A DNA stretch of 64,000 nucleotides from Azotobacter vinelandii (GTDB lineage: Bacteria > Pseudomonadota > Gammaproteobacteria > Pseudomonadales > Pseudomonadaceae). The notes under the pieces are model-generated. The model was given only the letters and a program-made list of their open reading frames with translations. It had not been told where the DNA came from and made no database searches. Position 1 is the stretch's first letter, and every line of letters begins with the position of its first letter. Made by a program: the position numbers and the translations under genes. The stretch lies in assembly GCF_001571105.1 (NCBI RefSeq), contig NZ_BCTD01000016.1. One strand, 5' to 3'. This document shows positions 54,401 to 62,606 of this stretch, in pieces.

Positions 54401-54646
54401 GGACGACATGTAGAGCATTCCCTCGACGCCGACGATGGCCTGTTCCAGCGGCGAGGCGACCGTTTCGCCGATCACCTTGGGGTTGGCGCCCGGGAAGTTG
54501 GCGCGCACCACCACGGTGGGCGGCACCACTTCCGGGTATTCGCTGATCGGCAACTGGAACAGTGCGATGGCGCCGCCGATCAGGGTCAGCAGCGAGAGCA
54601 CGGCGGCGAAGATCGGCCGGTGGATGAAGAATTGCGAGAAGTTCAT
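51473..54646 (-). CDS. mexF: RND efflux transporter MexF
   Basis: 1057 residues, full length. The RND pattern of 12 membrane helices with two large periplasmic loops is intact. The start MNFSQFFIHRPIFAAVLSLL, the proton-relay Asp pair in GIVVDDAIVVVENVERN and ALVLCAVFVPTAFISGLTGQF support HAE1 type. It pumps quinolones, chloramphenicol and trimethoprim in Pseudomonas. No outer-membrane oprN gene follows; the cupin gene converges instead. Its start overlaps the mexE stop (ATGA). Confidence 0.94.
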   Translation of the reverse strand: MNFSQFFIHRPIFAAVLSLLTLIGGAIALFQLPISEYPEVVPPTVVVRANFPGANPKVIGETVASPLEQAIVGVEGMLYMSSQATSDGKLTLTITFALGTDLDNAQVQVQNRVTRTMPTLPTEVQRLGVTVDKASPDLTMVVHLTSPDERYDMLYLSNYATLNVKDELARLDGVGDVQLFGLGNYSLRVWLDPHRVASRGLTAMDVVDAIREQNRQVAAGSLGAPPAPGDTGFQLSINTQGRLVSEEEFENIIVRAGEDGEITRLKDIARIELGSSQYALRSQLNNRPAVAMPVFQRPGSNAIDISDAVRARMAELKRSFPQGVDYSIVYDPTVFVRGSIEAVVHTLFEAIVLVVLVVILFLQTWRASIIPLAAVPVSLIGTFAVMHLFGFSLNALSLFGLVLAIGIVVDDAIVVVENVERNIALGKPPLEATRQAMQEVTGPIVATALVLCAVFVPTAFISGLTGQFYQQFALTIAISTVISAFNSLTLSPALAAVLLKDHHAPKDRFSRVLDRLLGGWLFGPFNRLFERASHGYVATVRHVLRGSAIALLVYGGLMGLTWLGFSSTPTGFVPPQDKQYLVAFAQLPDAATLDRTDAVIQRMSEIAGRHPGVADTVAFPGLSINGFTNSPNSGIVFTPLKSFEERQDPSLSADAIAAELNRRFAEIQDAYIAIFPPPPVQGLGTIGGFRVQVQDRGGLGYEELYRQVQNVIAKSRTVPELAGLFTSYQVNVPQVDADIDREKAKTHGVAISDIFDTLQVYLGSLYANDFNRFGRTYQVNVQAEQRFRLEPAQIGQLKVRNNRGEMVPLSTFVRIEGSAGPDRVMHYNGFLTAEINCAAAPGYSSGQAEAAMERLLREELPGGMTFEWTELTYQQILAGNTAIFVFPLCVLLAFLVLAAQYESWGLPLAVILIVPMTLLSAIVGVRIAGGDNNVFTQIGLIVLVGLACKNAILIVEFAKDRQAEGLDRIAAVLEACRLRLRPILMTSIAFIMGVVPLVLSSGAGAEMRHAMGVAVFSGMIGVTLFGLLLTPVFFVLVRAFVERREARRNRQVLEAQG

Positions 54647-55881
54647 GGGCGCCCGTCCTCGACCGCGCTCGCGCGACTCGCCACGCGGGATGCGGCATCG
54701 CCTTCCAGCGCCCGACGCTGGCGGGCCAGGGCGGCAAGGGTATCGGCATCGGCCATGGGCACGTCCTGCGCTTCCACGGCGCTGCCGGGCAGGGCGCGCT
54801 GCAGGCCGTTGACCACGATCCGCTCGCCCTTGGCCAGGCCCTGGCGGACGATGCGCAGGCTCTCCAGCTTCGGTCCCAGCTCGACGGTGCGGTAACTCAG
54901 GGTGTTGTCCGCGCCGAGGACCAGGACGAATTTCTTGCCCAGGTCGGTGCCGATCGCGGTGTCCTGGATCAGGGTGGCGGCGTAGGTGTCGCTACCGACC
55001 AGCCGGATGCGTGCATACAGACCGGGCGTGAAGCGGCCATCGGCATTGTCGAGCACCGCGCGGCCGCGGATGGTGCCGGTGCGCGGATTGACCTGGTTGT
55101 CGAGAAAGTCCAGTCGGCCCAGGTACGGATGGCCATTCTCGCCGGTCAGGCCGAGGTACACCGGTGCGGCGGCGCGGGTATCGCCGCCGTTGCGCCGGGC
55201 CCGCTCGGCGTATTTGAGGAAGATGCGCTCGTCGGCATCGAAATAGGCGTAGACACGATCGGTGGATACCACCGTGGTCAGCAGGGCCTGGCCGGCGTTG
55301 ACCAGGTTGCCGGCGGTGATCTCGGCGCGGCCGACGCGGCCGTCGATGGGCGAGACGACACGGGTGAAGCCGAGGTCCAGGCGGGCATTGTCCAACTGTG
55401 CCTGGATCGCGGCGAGCGCCGCGCGAGCCTCCTGGGCGGCGCTGGCCCGGGCATCGGCCAGTTCGGTGGAGATGGCCTTGCTGGCACGCAGGCGCTCGCC
55501 GCGCTGGGCCTCCTTGGCGGCGCGGGCAAGGCCGGTGCGGGCCTGCTGCAGTTCGGCCTCCAGGCGCTTGACCTCGGCCTCGAAGGGGCGCGGGTCGATC
55601 TGGAACAGCAGTTCGCCTTTCTTCACCAGGCCGCCTTCGACGAAGGCCACCCGGTCGATGTAGCCGGACACCCGCGGGCGGACCTCCACCGACTCCGGCG
55701 CCTCGAGGCGTCCCGAGAGTTCGTCCCATTCGTTGATCGGCTGTTCGATGACTTCCGCGACGCTGACCTTGACTGGCGGCGCCGACGGGGCGGTTTCCGG
55801 GGCTTTGCGGCAAGCGTTCAGGGTCAAAAGGGCGGTGATGGCCAGAGCGAGATGCCGGGGCCGGGATAGGAACGGTTCCAT
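54643..55881 (-). CDS. mexE: RND periplasmic adaptor MexE
   Basis: 412 residues. A lipoprotein-type signal (LLTLNACRKAP, lipobox Cys about 24) precedes the membrane-fusion-protein order: barrel-sandwich half (SGRLEAPESVEVRPRVSGY), alpha-hairpin (about 100-165), second lipoyl half, beta-barrel and membrane-proximal domain. It links MexF to an outer-membrane channel. Lies 88 bases after mexT on the same strand. Confidence 0.94.
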   Translation of the reverse strand: MEPFLSRPRHLALAITALLTLNACRKAPETAPSAPPVKVSVAEVIEQPINEWDELSGRLEAPESVEVRPRVSGYIDRVAFVEGGLVKKGELLFQIDPRPFEAEVKRLEAELQQARTGLARAAKEAQRGERLRASKAISTELADARASAAQEARAALAAIQAQLDNARLDLGFTRVVSPIDGRVGRAEITAGNLVNAGQALLTTVVSTDRVYAYFDADERIFLKYAERARRNGGDTRAAAPVYLGLTGENGHPYLGRLDFLDNQVNPRTGTIRGRAVLDNADGRFTPGLYARIRLVGSDTYAATLIQDTAIGTDLGKKFVLVLGADNTLSYRTVELGPKLESLRIVRQGLAKGERIVVNGLQRALPGSAVEAQDVPMADADTLAALARQRRALEGDAASRVASRASAVEDGRP

Positions 55882-55968
55882 GTATGACTCCGCCGGTCGT
55901 ATGTATGAGTGCGCGGAGTCTGGGATGCGTGTCCGGCGGCGACGAATCGAATGTCGCGAAGTTGATTA

Positions 55969-56913
55969 TCAGTCGGAGTGATGGGGCGGGTCTGTCCGGA
56001 CCAGACTGTCGGGATCGCCGCAGAACATCTGGATGCGCGAGCGCAGCCAGCGCTCGGCCGGGTCGTTGTCCTGGGCGCCGCGCCAGACCATGTGCAACTC
56101 GAAGGCGGGCGTCGCCAGGGGCAGCGCCTCGGCGCGCAGGCCGCCGACGGCGGTCAGGGCCGCGGCGGTGTAGTCGGGCACGCTGGCGACGATGTCGGTG
56201 CCGGCGAGCAGAGTGCCCAGGCCGTTGAACTGGGGAACGGCCAGCACCACGCGGCGCGTGCGGCCCAGTTTGGCCAGTTCGTCGTCGATGAAACCGCAGA
56301 GGTCGCCGGCGAAGGACACCAGCGCATGGGGCCGTGCGCAGTAGTCGTCCAGGCTCAGCGCGCCGGGGATGGCATCGGCCCGCAGCAGGCGCGGCATGCT
56401 CCGGCGCAGCACCCGGCGCTTGGCATTGGCCGGCAGCGCCTCGGTGTAGCCGACACCCACCGAGATTTCGCCCGAGGCCAGTAACTGCGGCATCAGCAGA
56501 TAGTTGGCGCGGCGCACGACCAGGGTGATGTCCGGTGCCTCGGCGCGCAGGCGGCGCAACAGTGGCGGCAGCAGGGCGAACTCCACGTCGTCGGAGAGAC
56601 CGAGGCGGAACACCGCCGTGCTGGTCGCCGGGGCGAAGTCGGCCGCCCGGCTGACGGCAGTGGAGATCGAGTCGAGGGCGGGGGAGAGCAGGGCGAAGAT
56701 TTCCAGCGCCCGGGTGGTCGGCTCCATGTTGCGGCCGGTGCGGACGAAGAGCGGATCGTCGAACAGGTTGCGCAGGCGGGCCAGGGCCGCGCTGATCGCC
56801 GGTTGGCCGAGAAAGAGCTTCTCCGCCGTGCGGGTCACGCTGCGCTCGTGCATCAGCGTCTCGAAGACGATCAACAGGTTCAGATCGAGGCGGCGCAGAT
56901 CGTTACGGTTCAT
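55969..56913 (-). CDS. mexT: LysR-type activator MexT
   Basis: 314 residues, very similar in wording to P. aeruginosa MexT: MNRNDLRRLDLNLLIVF, MHERSVTRTAEKLFLGQP, ARPHALVSFAGDLCGFIDDE and AVPQFNGLGTLLAGTDIVA. It activates mexEF and mexS when electrophiles or glutathione imbalance is sensed. The reading frame is intact, so it should be functional (unlike many PAO1 lineages). It lies between mexE and mexS as in P. aeruginosa. Confidence 0.95.
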   Translation of the reverse strand: MNRNDLRRLDLNLLIVFETLMHERSVTRTAEKLFLGQPAISAALARLRNLFDDPLFVRTGRNMEPTTRALEIFALLSPALDSISTAVSRAADFAPATSTAVFRLGLSDDVEFALLPPLLRRLRAEAPDITLVVRRANYLLMPQLLASGEISVGVGYTEALPANAKRRVLRRSMPRLLRADAIPGALSLDDYCARPHALVSFAGDLCGFIDDELAKLGRTRRVVLAVPQFNGLGTLLAGTDIVASVPDYTAAALTAVGGLRAEALPLATPAFELHMVWRGAQDNDPAERWLRSRIQMFCGDPDSLVRTDPPHHSD

Positions 56914-57096
56914 TCGTTTCGTCCGTTGGCTGGGGCAAAGGTGCAGGCCGGGCCGCTACACGTCAAGGGCAGGGCCCGTCGGCACGGGAGGGCCGCGAAT
57001 CAGCGGCGTGCATGTCGACTATCGAAGGGGGTTAGGTGGAGTTGCCTGGCCAGCCCGGCTAGAGTCGGGGAGGATGACTTCGAGATGAGGTAGGCG

Positions 57097-58119
57097 ATGT
57101 CCCGCATGATCCGTTTCCACGCGTTCGGCGATGCCGACGTGCTGCGTCTGGAGGAGCTGCCGACCCCGCGGCCGGGACCGGGCGAAGTGCTGGTGCAGGT
57201 GGAGGCGCTGGGTCTTGGCTGGCAGGACGTGCTGTGGCGGCAGAACCTCGCGCCGGAACGGGCGCGACTGCCGGCCGGCCTGGGTTACGAACTGGCCGGG
57301 CGCGTGGCGGCGATGGGCGAGGATGTCGCCGATCTGGCGCCGGGCATGCCGGTCGCCAGTTTCCCGGCACACTCGCCGAACCGCTATCCGGCCTGTGGCG
57401 ACCTGGTACTGATGCCGCGTGCCAGCCTGGCGGTCTATCCCGAGGTACTCTCGGCGCGAGAGGCGGCGGTGCACTACACACCTTACCTCTATGCCTACTT
57501 CGCCCTGGTCGGCCTGGCCCGGCTGCGCCCCGGCCAAAGGCTGCTGGTCACCGAGGCCGGACACTGCCTGGCGCCGCAGGCAGTGCAACTGGCCAAGGCC
57601 CTGGGGGCCGAAGTGATCGCCGCCACCAGTCAGCCCGCGAGCCGGGAATTCATCCGCCGGATGGGGGCCGACAAGGTCATCGTCACCGAGGAGCAGGATC
57701 TGGTGCTGGAAGTGCAGCGCCATACCCGCGGCGCGGGTGTCGAGGTGGTGCTGGACCAGTGCGGCGGGCCGCAGATGAAGCTGCTCGGCGATCTGGCCGC
57801 GCTGCGCGGCAAGCTGATTCTCTATGGGCTCAATGGCGGCAACGATGCGAGCTTCCCGGCCTGCGCGGCTTTCCAGAAGCATCTGCAGTTCTTCCGCCAC
57901 TGCATCCTGGATTTCACCGGCCATTCCGAACTGGGCATAGAGCCCGACCGCGAGGCCGTCCGGGCGGCACTGCAGCGGATCGACGAACTGACCATGCAGG
58001 GATTGCTGCGCCCGCCCATCGACCGGGTGTTCGCCTTCGAGGATTTCGTCGCGGCGAACCGCTATCTGGAAAGCGATCCCGATCGTGGGCGTGTGGTGCT
58101 CGAGTTGCCGGCCGGCTGA
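57097..58119 (+). CDS. mexS: MexS, zinc-dependent-alcohol-dehydrogenase/quinone-oxidoreductase family
   Basis: 340 residues, medium-chain reductase fold. The MexS pattern is clear: MSRMIRFHAFGDADVLRLEELP, DVLWRQNLAPERARLPAG, VASFPAH and VVLDQCGGPQMKLLGDL. The NADPH site is LLVTEAGHCLAPQAVQLAKA. It detoxifies electrophilic metabolites and so keeps MexT quiet; loss of mexS turns MexEF on. Divergent from mexT with 183 bases between starts. Confidence 0.92.
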   Translation: MSRMIRFHAFGDADVLRLEELPTPRPGPGEVLVQVEALGLGWQDVLWRQNLAPERARLPAGLGYELAGRVAAMGEDVADLAPGMPVASFPAHSPNRYPACGDLVLMPRASLAVYPEVLSAREAAVHYTPYLYAYFALVGLARLRPGQRLLVTEAGHCLAPQAVQLAKALGAEVIAATSQPASREFIRRMGADKVIVTEEQDLVLEVQRHTRGAGVEVVLDQCGGPQMKLLGDLAALRGKLILYGLNGGNDASFPACAAFQKHLQFFRHCILDFTGHSELGIEPDREAVRAALQRIDELTMQGLLRPPIDRVFAFEDFVAANRYLESDPDRGRVVLELPAG

Positions 58120-58173
58120 TGCGTGCCCGCCAGGGCACATCCTGTCGGCGCGGATGGCCGTGGCACGACGGGA

Positions 58174-58227
58174 CTGTCACGCTTCTACCTGCGCTTCGGC
58201 TTCGAGGTCGTGAACAGCGGTCGCCGA
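58174..58227 (+). pseudogene. Possible GNAT acetyltransferase C-terminal scar
   Basis: The frame reads LSRFYLRFGFEVVNSGRR, like the end of GNAT acetyltransferases (A-x-x-FY-x-x-x-GFE-x-V). No upstream GNAT core exists, so only a scrap remains. Confidence 0.35.
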
Positions 58228-58317
58228 GGAGGTCCGGGAAGAGGGGTGGGAAAATACTGGCGCAAGGAGCGCCATATCTGGTGTGCTTGCAAGGGACGCC
58301 GCTGACTGTCTATCGAT

Positions 58318-58536
58318 ATGCATCTGGATTTTTTCACGCTCTACATCGTCATTGTCCTCGTCTCTTTTGCGCTCTCCGCCATCTGGGCGGCGATCGCCTG
58401 GCGCCATCGATCGTTTTTCGCCGCACGCATCTGGTTCGCCGCCTGTTCGCTGACCGCGTCGGGCGGCGTGATTCTTCCTTTTCAGCACCTGAGCGCAGTA
58501 CTGAACCGCCCCGGGAATCCCGGGCGGTTCGGTTAA
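58318..58536 (+). pseudogene. 5' fragment of a membrane signalling protein (diguanylate-cyclase N-terminus-like)
   Basis: An ATG opens a 72-codon frame. MHLDFFTLYIVIVLVSFALS and AARIWFAACSLTASGGVIL form two membrane helices of the kind that start pseudomonad diguanylate cyclases, then the frame runs into a hairpin (58503-58530, GAACCGCC/GGCGGTTC arms) and stops. No GGDEF domain follows. Likely a truncated gene; a genuine two-helix microprotein is the alternative. Confidence 0.5.
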
Positions 58537-58646
58537 TGACGGTCGTCGTCTTCCGGCCGGAAAACATCATTACGCTGTCACACGCGGCTGACACCCTTGG
58601 CGCGCATTTCGCCAACACTGCGCTGTCATCCGGTCCGGGAGAAAAC

Positions 58647-60293
58647 ATGAACCTGCAGTCCAAGGCCTTAACGGCCAGCATTGCCCTCGCTCTGTGCACC
58701 CCTCAGTCACACGCCGCCGACTCCAACGCCGTCCCGACCAGCGCCGAGGGATGGTTCGCCGCCGGCCGTGCCGCGGTGGAAGCCTCCAAGCGCGTCGTCC
58801 CCAACCACTCGCGCGCCAAGAACGTGATCCTTTTCGTCGGCGACGGCATGGGTATCTCCACCATCACCGCCGCCCGCATCCTGGAAGGCCAGATGCGCAA
58901 CGTCGACGGCGAGTTCAACCGCCTGAGTTTCGAGACACTCGACCACATGGGCACCTCGGTCACCGCCAGCGCCAACCAGCAGACCTCCGACTCGGCGCCG
59001 ACCGCTACCGCCATGGTCACCGGCATCAAGACCAACGATGGGGCGATCTCGGTCGACCAGACCATCGACCGCAACGAGCCGAACGCCGAGGTCACCCGCG
59101 CCAAGAGCGTCGAGACCATCCTCGAACAGGCCGAGGAGCGCGGCATGGCCACCGGTATCGTCACCACGGCCCGTCTCACCCACGCCACCCCGGCGGTGAA
59201 CTACGCCCATATCGGCAACCGGGACTGGGAAGCCGACAGCAACCTGCCGGCCGGCGCCACCGTTGCCGACATCGCTCGCCAGTTGCTCGAATTCCCTTAT
59301 GGCGACGGTCTCGAAGTAGCGCTCGGCGGCGGTCGCAGCTACTTCATGCCCGGCACCGTGGCCGACCCGGAGTACCCGAGCCAGAAGGGGCGCCGCCAGG
59401 ACGGCCGCGACCTGACCGCGGAGTGGCTCGCCAAGTATCCGCAGTCCGCCTATGTCTGGAACAAGGCCGACTTCGACGCGGTGAACCCGCAGCAAACCAG
59501 GCACCTGCTCGGCCTCTTCGAGCGTTCGCACATGCGCTACGAAGCCGACCGCAAGGACGACACCGCGGGCGAACCCTCGCTCGCCGAGATGACCGAAAAG
59601 GCGATCAAGCTCCTGCAGCAGAACAAGTCGGGCTTCTACCTGATGGTCGAAGCCGGTCGCATCGACCATGCCCACCACGCCGGCAACGCCTATCGCGCGC
59701 TGACCGATACCGTGGCGCTGTCCGAGGCAGTGGAAGTGGCGAAGAGGCTGACCAACGACCAGGATACCCTGATCGTCGTCACCGCCGACCACAGCCATAC
59801 CTTCACCATTGCCGGCTACCCCTCGCGCGGCAACCCCATCCTGGGCAAGACCGCGATCGACGGCGTGCCCACCACCGACGCCCTCGGCCTGACCTACACG
59901 ACCCTGTCCTACGCCAACGGCCCGGGCTGGACCGGTGGCCTCCAGCGCAAGGAGTTCAACCCGGAAAACGAAACCGCGGTGGAGGCTCCCTACCAGGGCA
60001 CGGCGCTGCGTCCCGATCTCGCATCGGTGGACACGAGCGCGCCCGGCTATATGCAGGAGGCTACCGTGCCGATGGGTTCGGAAACCCACGGTGGCGAGGA
60101 TGTGGCGATCTACGCCAACGGCCCGAGCGCCTATCTCTTCCGTGGCCCGCAGGAGCAGAACGTGATCTACCACGTGATGGCGGACGCCCTCGGCTTGGAT
60201 AAGAAGCGCGAGCACGGCGGCAGGCGCGGCCAGGACAGCGGGCACGACCAGGACAAAAACCACGGGCACAACGGCGGCCCCGGCCCCCGCTGA
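58647..60293 (+). CDS. phoA: Alkaline phosphatase, PhoA type
   Basis: 548 residues from the ATG of MNLQSKALTAS, which gives a signal peptide (about 1-23); the frame open far upstream is a shadow of mexS. The metal-binding Asp is in LFVGDGMG, the nucleophilic Ser in QTSDSAPTATAM, and HHAGNA and ADHSH carry the zinc ligands. Periplasmic hydrolysis of phosphomonoesters. A His/Gly/Asp-rich tail (last ~25 residues, HGGRRGQDSGHDQDKNHGH) is extra. Two Pho-box-like heptamers (CTGTCAC, CTGACAC at 58575 and 58588) lie upstream, but their 13-base spacing differs from the usual 11. Confidence 0.9.
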   Translation: MNLQSKALTASIALALCTPQSHAADSNAVPTSAEGWFAAGRAAVEASKRVVPNHSRAKNVILFVGDGMGISTITAARILEGQMRNVDGEFNRLSFETLDHMGTSVTASANQQTSDSAPTATAMVTGIKTNDGAISVDQTIDRNEPNAEVTRAKSVETILEQAEERGMATGIVTTARLTHATPAVNYAHIGNRDWEADSNLPAGATVADIARQLLEFPYGDGLEVALGGGRSYFMPGTVADPEYPSQKGRRQDGRDLTAEWLAKYPQSAYVWNKADFDAVNPQQTRHLLGLFERSHMRYEADRKDDTAGEPSLAEMTEKAIKLLQQNKSGFYLMVEAGRIDHAHHAGNAYRALTDTVALSEAVEVAKRLTNDQDTLIVVTADHSHTFTIAGYPSRGNPILGKTAIDGVPTTDALGLTYTTLSYANGPGWTGGLQRKEFNPENETAVEAPYQGTALRPDLASVDTSAPGYMQEATVPMGSETHGGEDVAIYANGPSAYLFRGPQEQNVIYHVMADALGLDKKREHGGRRGQDSGHDQDKNHGHNGGPGPR

Positions 60294-60412
60294 GCACCGC
60301 GTCCGAACGGGACGGCCGGCGTCTTCGCGACGACGGCCGTCATCGAACCGGGAGGCACGGGTATCGAGCCTCCCTTCAGCCTTTTCCGAACGCCTCGAGT
60401 CTCGCCACACAC

Positions 60413-61213
60413 ATGAAACCGAAATCCGCCTTTTTCCTCCTGTTCGCCGGCTCGCTGCTGCTGCCGCTCGCGGGGCACGCGCATGAGCCCGGCGGCGAAT
60501 CGCAGACCCCGAGCCTCACGGCCGATACGGCGGCCGCCAGCGTCTGCGCCGACGACTGCAATGTGCCGGCGCTGGACCTGACTGAACCGCTGCCCGAACT
60601 GGCCGCCAGCTACGTCACCAGCCGCGCCGTCGAAGCCGACAGCCACAGCCACGACCATCCGCCAGCGGGCGAAGCCGAGTGGCGCTTCTTCCGCGAAAAC
60701 GACCGCGTCGACCTCGAAAACCTCGGGGCGCTCACCGGAGAGCGCTGGCAGCGCGACGGCCGGACGCAGTTCTTTTTCAAGGTCTTCCATGAAGACCGCC
60801 GCAGCATCGAATACCGCATGGACGATCTGAAAATGATCGACGCGGCGCTGTCCTGGCAGCAGCATACGCTGCTGATCGATCCGCAGGTGCTGCAAGGCCT
60901 GGCGTTGCAGGAGGCCGGCTGGCGCGACGGTTATCCCTACCGCCGCTACAGTGGCATGGCCGGCGGCGAAAAGCTGGACGTGCTGTGGCGGGTGGACCTC
61001 AAGTTGCCGGTGGTCCTGGAGCGCGAACGCGCCGGCTACCGCGAGCGCACGGTGTTGAAGGCGGTGCATCCGCTGGCGGACTCGCCCTGGCCCCGCCCGG
61101 ACCAGTCCGGCTACGAAGTCATCGATTTCGCGGACATCGGCGACCGCGAGCGCGACCCCTTCGTGATGCGGATACAGGCGCAACTGCCCGGCGTCAGCGC
61201 GCATCGCCACTGA
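60413..61213 (+). CDS. Secreted protein of unknown function
   Basis: 266 residues. A signal peptide (about 1-23, ending GHA) precedes a mature protein starting with an acidic region containing two cysteines (SVCADDCN) and a His cluster (DSHSHDHPPAG). The C-terminal two-thirds (about 90-260) has alternating charged and hydrophobic stretches such as FFFKVFHEDRRSIEYRMDD, with no motif I recognise. It follows phoA by 120 bases on the same strand and may share its regulation. Lack of membrane helices suggests a soluble periplasmic protein. Confidence 0.75.
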   Translation: MKPKSAFFLLFAGSLLLPLAGHAHEPGGESQTPSLTADTAAASVCADDCNVPALDLTEPLPELAASYVTSRAVEADSHSHDHPPAGEAEWRFFRENDRVDLENLGALTGERWQRDGRTQFFFKVFHEDRRSIEYRMDDLKMIDAALSWQQHTLLIDPQVLQGLALQEAGWRDGYPYRRYSGMAGGEKLDVLWRVDLKLPVVLERERAGYRERTVLKAVHPLADSPWPRPDQSGYEVIDFADIGDRERDPFVMRIQAQLPGVSAHRH

Positions 61214-61421
61214 CGGTAATCACGGCTCCCCCATGGTTGTCCCGGCCTGGAACAGGCCTGTCGCAGACGCCCGCCGCCCATAGAGGGCGGCAAGGGGCGG
61301 ACTCCTGGCGTATTCGGCCCGCCAGGGCCGACTCACCTTCTTCCCCGTCCTGAAAGGGGAGGCTTGCCGCGCACCGGGTCGACCGGGCTTTCGCGGCCCG
61401 GCACTGGCGGCAGGCCAGTAA

Positions 61422-61512
61422 TTGGGCTGCAATCCAGAAATCGCTAACGTGAACGCTGGCGCCATCGTCCGGGGACATCCGCTCGGGGCTTCGGGCTGCC
61501 GCGTGCCGGTCG
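61422..61512 (+). pseudogene. Thiolase C-terminal remnant
   Basis: Directly upstream and in frame with the next gene the sequence reads NVNAGAIVRGHPLGASGCRV, close to the thiolase active-site signature (N-x-x-GGAIA-x-GHP-x-GASG). The rest of the thiolase is gone. It is likely a scar of a beta-oxidation gene once paired with the dehydrogenase that follows. Confidence 0.6.
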
Positions 61513-61547
61513 TGCCGCCATACGAAAACGAGAACAGGAGTTCCTCC

Positions 61548-62471
61548 ATGAGCGCATCCCCCATCGTTATCCTCGGCGCCGGTCTGATGGGCATCGGCAT
61601 CGCCACCCACCTGGCCCGCCACGGCCATGCCGTCCTGCTGCGCGATCCGGCGGCGGAGCGGCTCGCCGAGGTTCCCGTCGTGGCCGGGAGCATCCTCGCG
61701 GAACTGGCCGACGCCGGGCGCTTCGAGCGCGCGCAAACGGACGCGACCCTGGCGCGGCTCGCCGTCAGCCCGCGGCTCGCGGACGTGGCCGATGCGCGGC
61801 TGCTGATCGAGGCGATTCCCGAGCGGCTCGAGCTCAAGCGGGCGCTGTATGCCGAACTGGAGGCGCTGGTCGGTACCGGGACGGTCATCGCCAGCAACAC
61901 CAGCGGCCTGCCGCCGGACGCCCTGGCCGAGGGCATGCGCCATCCCGAGCGGCTGCTGATCGCGCATTTCTGGAATCCGCCACACCTGATTCCGCTGGTG
62001 GAGATCGTCCCGGGCAGCGCCACCCGCGCCGAGCACCTCGAAGCTGTCCGCACGCTGCTGGCGGGGATGGAGCTGGAGGCCGTGGTGCTCGACAAGGCCA
62101 TCCCCGGGTTCATCGGCAACCGCCTGCAGTTCGCCGTGCTGCGCGAGGCGCTGCACATCGTGCGGAGCGGCGCCGCCAGCGCGGAAACCGTCGACCGGGT
62201 GATGCGCGCTTCGCTCGGCCGTCGCTACGCCATGGTCGGTCCGCTGGAGGCGGCCGACATGGGCGGTCTGGACACTTTCCTGGATATCTCCCGCCACCTC
62301 ATACCGACCCTGGCCGACGACGAGAGCGTGCTGGCCCTTCTCGAGGCGAGGGTCGGCGAGGGCCATACCGGCCTGCGCAGCGGCGAGGGCTTCTACCGCT
62401 GGGACGAGGCCCGCCGCGCGCGGGTTCTGCAGCGGCGCGCCCACCAGTTGCGCCATGCCCTGAAGCCCTGA
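61548..62471 (+). CDS. 3-hydroxyacyl-CoA dehydrogenase
   Basis: 307 residues from the ATG after CAGGAG; the longer frame runs through the thiolase scar. The Rossmann start ILGAGLMGIGIATHLARHGH and the catalytic block SNTSGLP...RLLIAHFWNPPHLIPLVEIV with the catalytic His are present; GFIGNRLQFAVLREAL starts the C-terminal domain. Resembles the carnitine/betaine-type (CDH) or L-gulonate 3-dehydrogenase branch as much as beta-oxidation enzymes. Context with a fatty-acid transporter favours short-chain acyl catabolism. Confidence 0.88.
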   Translation: MSASPIVILGAGLMGIGIATHLARHGHAVLLRDPAAERLAEVPVVAGSILAELADAGRFERAQTDATLARLAVSPRLADVADARLLIEAIPERLELKRALYAELEALVGTGTVIASNTSGLPPDALAEGMRHPERLLIAHFWNPPHLIPLVEIVPGSATRAEHLEAVRTLLAGMELEAVVLDKAIPGFIGNRLQFAVLREALHIVRSGAASAETVDRVMRASLGRRYAMVGPLEAADMGGLDTFLDISRHLIPTLADDESVLALLEARVGEGHTGLRSGEGFYRWDEARRARVLQRRAHQLRHALKP

Positions 62472-62606
62472 GCGGCAACGCCGGGGGACGCTCCGCTGCC
62501 GGGACTGGCGCGGCAGCGGCGAATGTGAGAAACCTGGCGTGGCCAATGGGGAAAGCGGCCGGTGCCGGCTGCCGAAGAACAACAACGACCGACAAGGAAA
62601 AACGTC

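Noticed and set aside
58575..58594. Pho box before phoA
   Set aside because: Two heptamers resemble CTGTCAC but their spacing is 13 rather than 11 bases, so it is not listed as a site.
57234..58646. Long frame joined to phoA giving a 1019-residue protein
   Set aside because: The upstream part is out-of-frame mexS sequence, rich in Arg/Gly; phoA has its own ATG and signal peptide at 58647.
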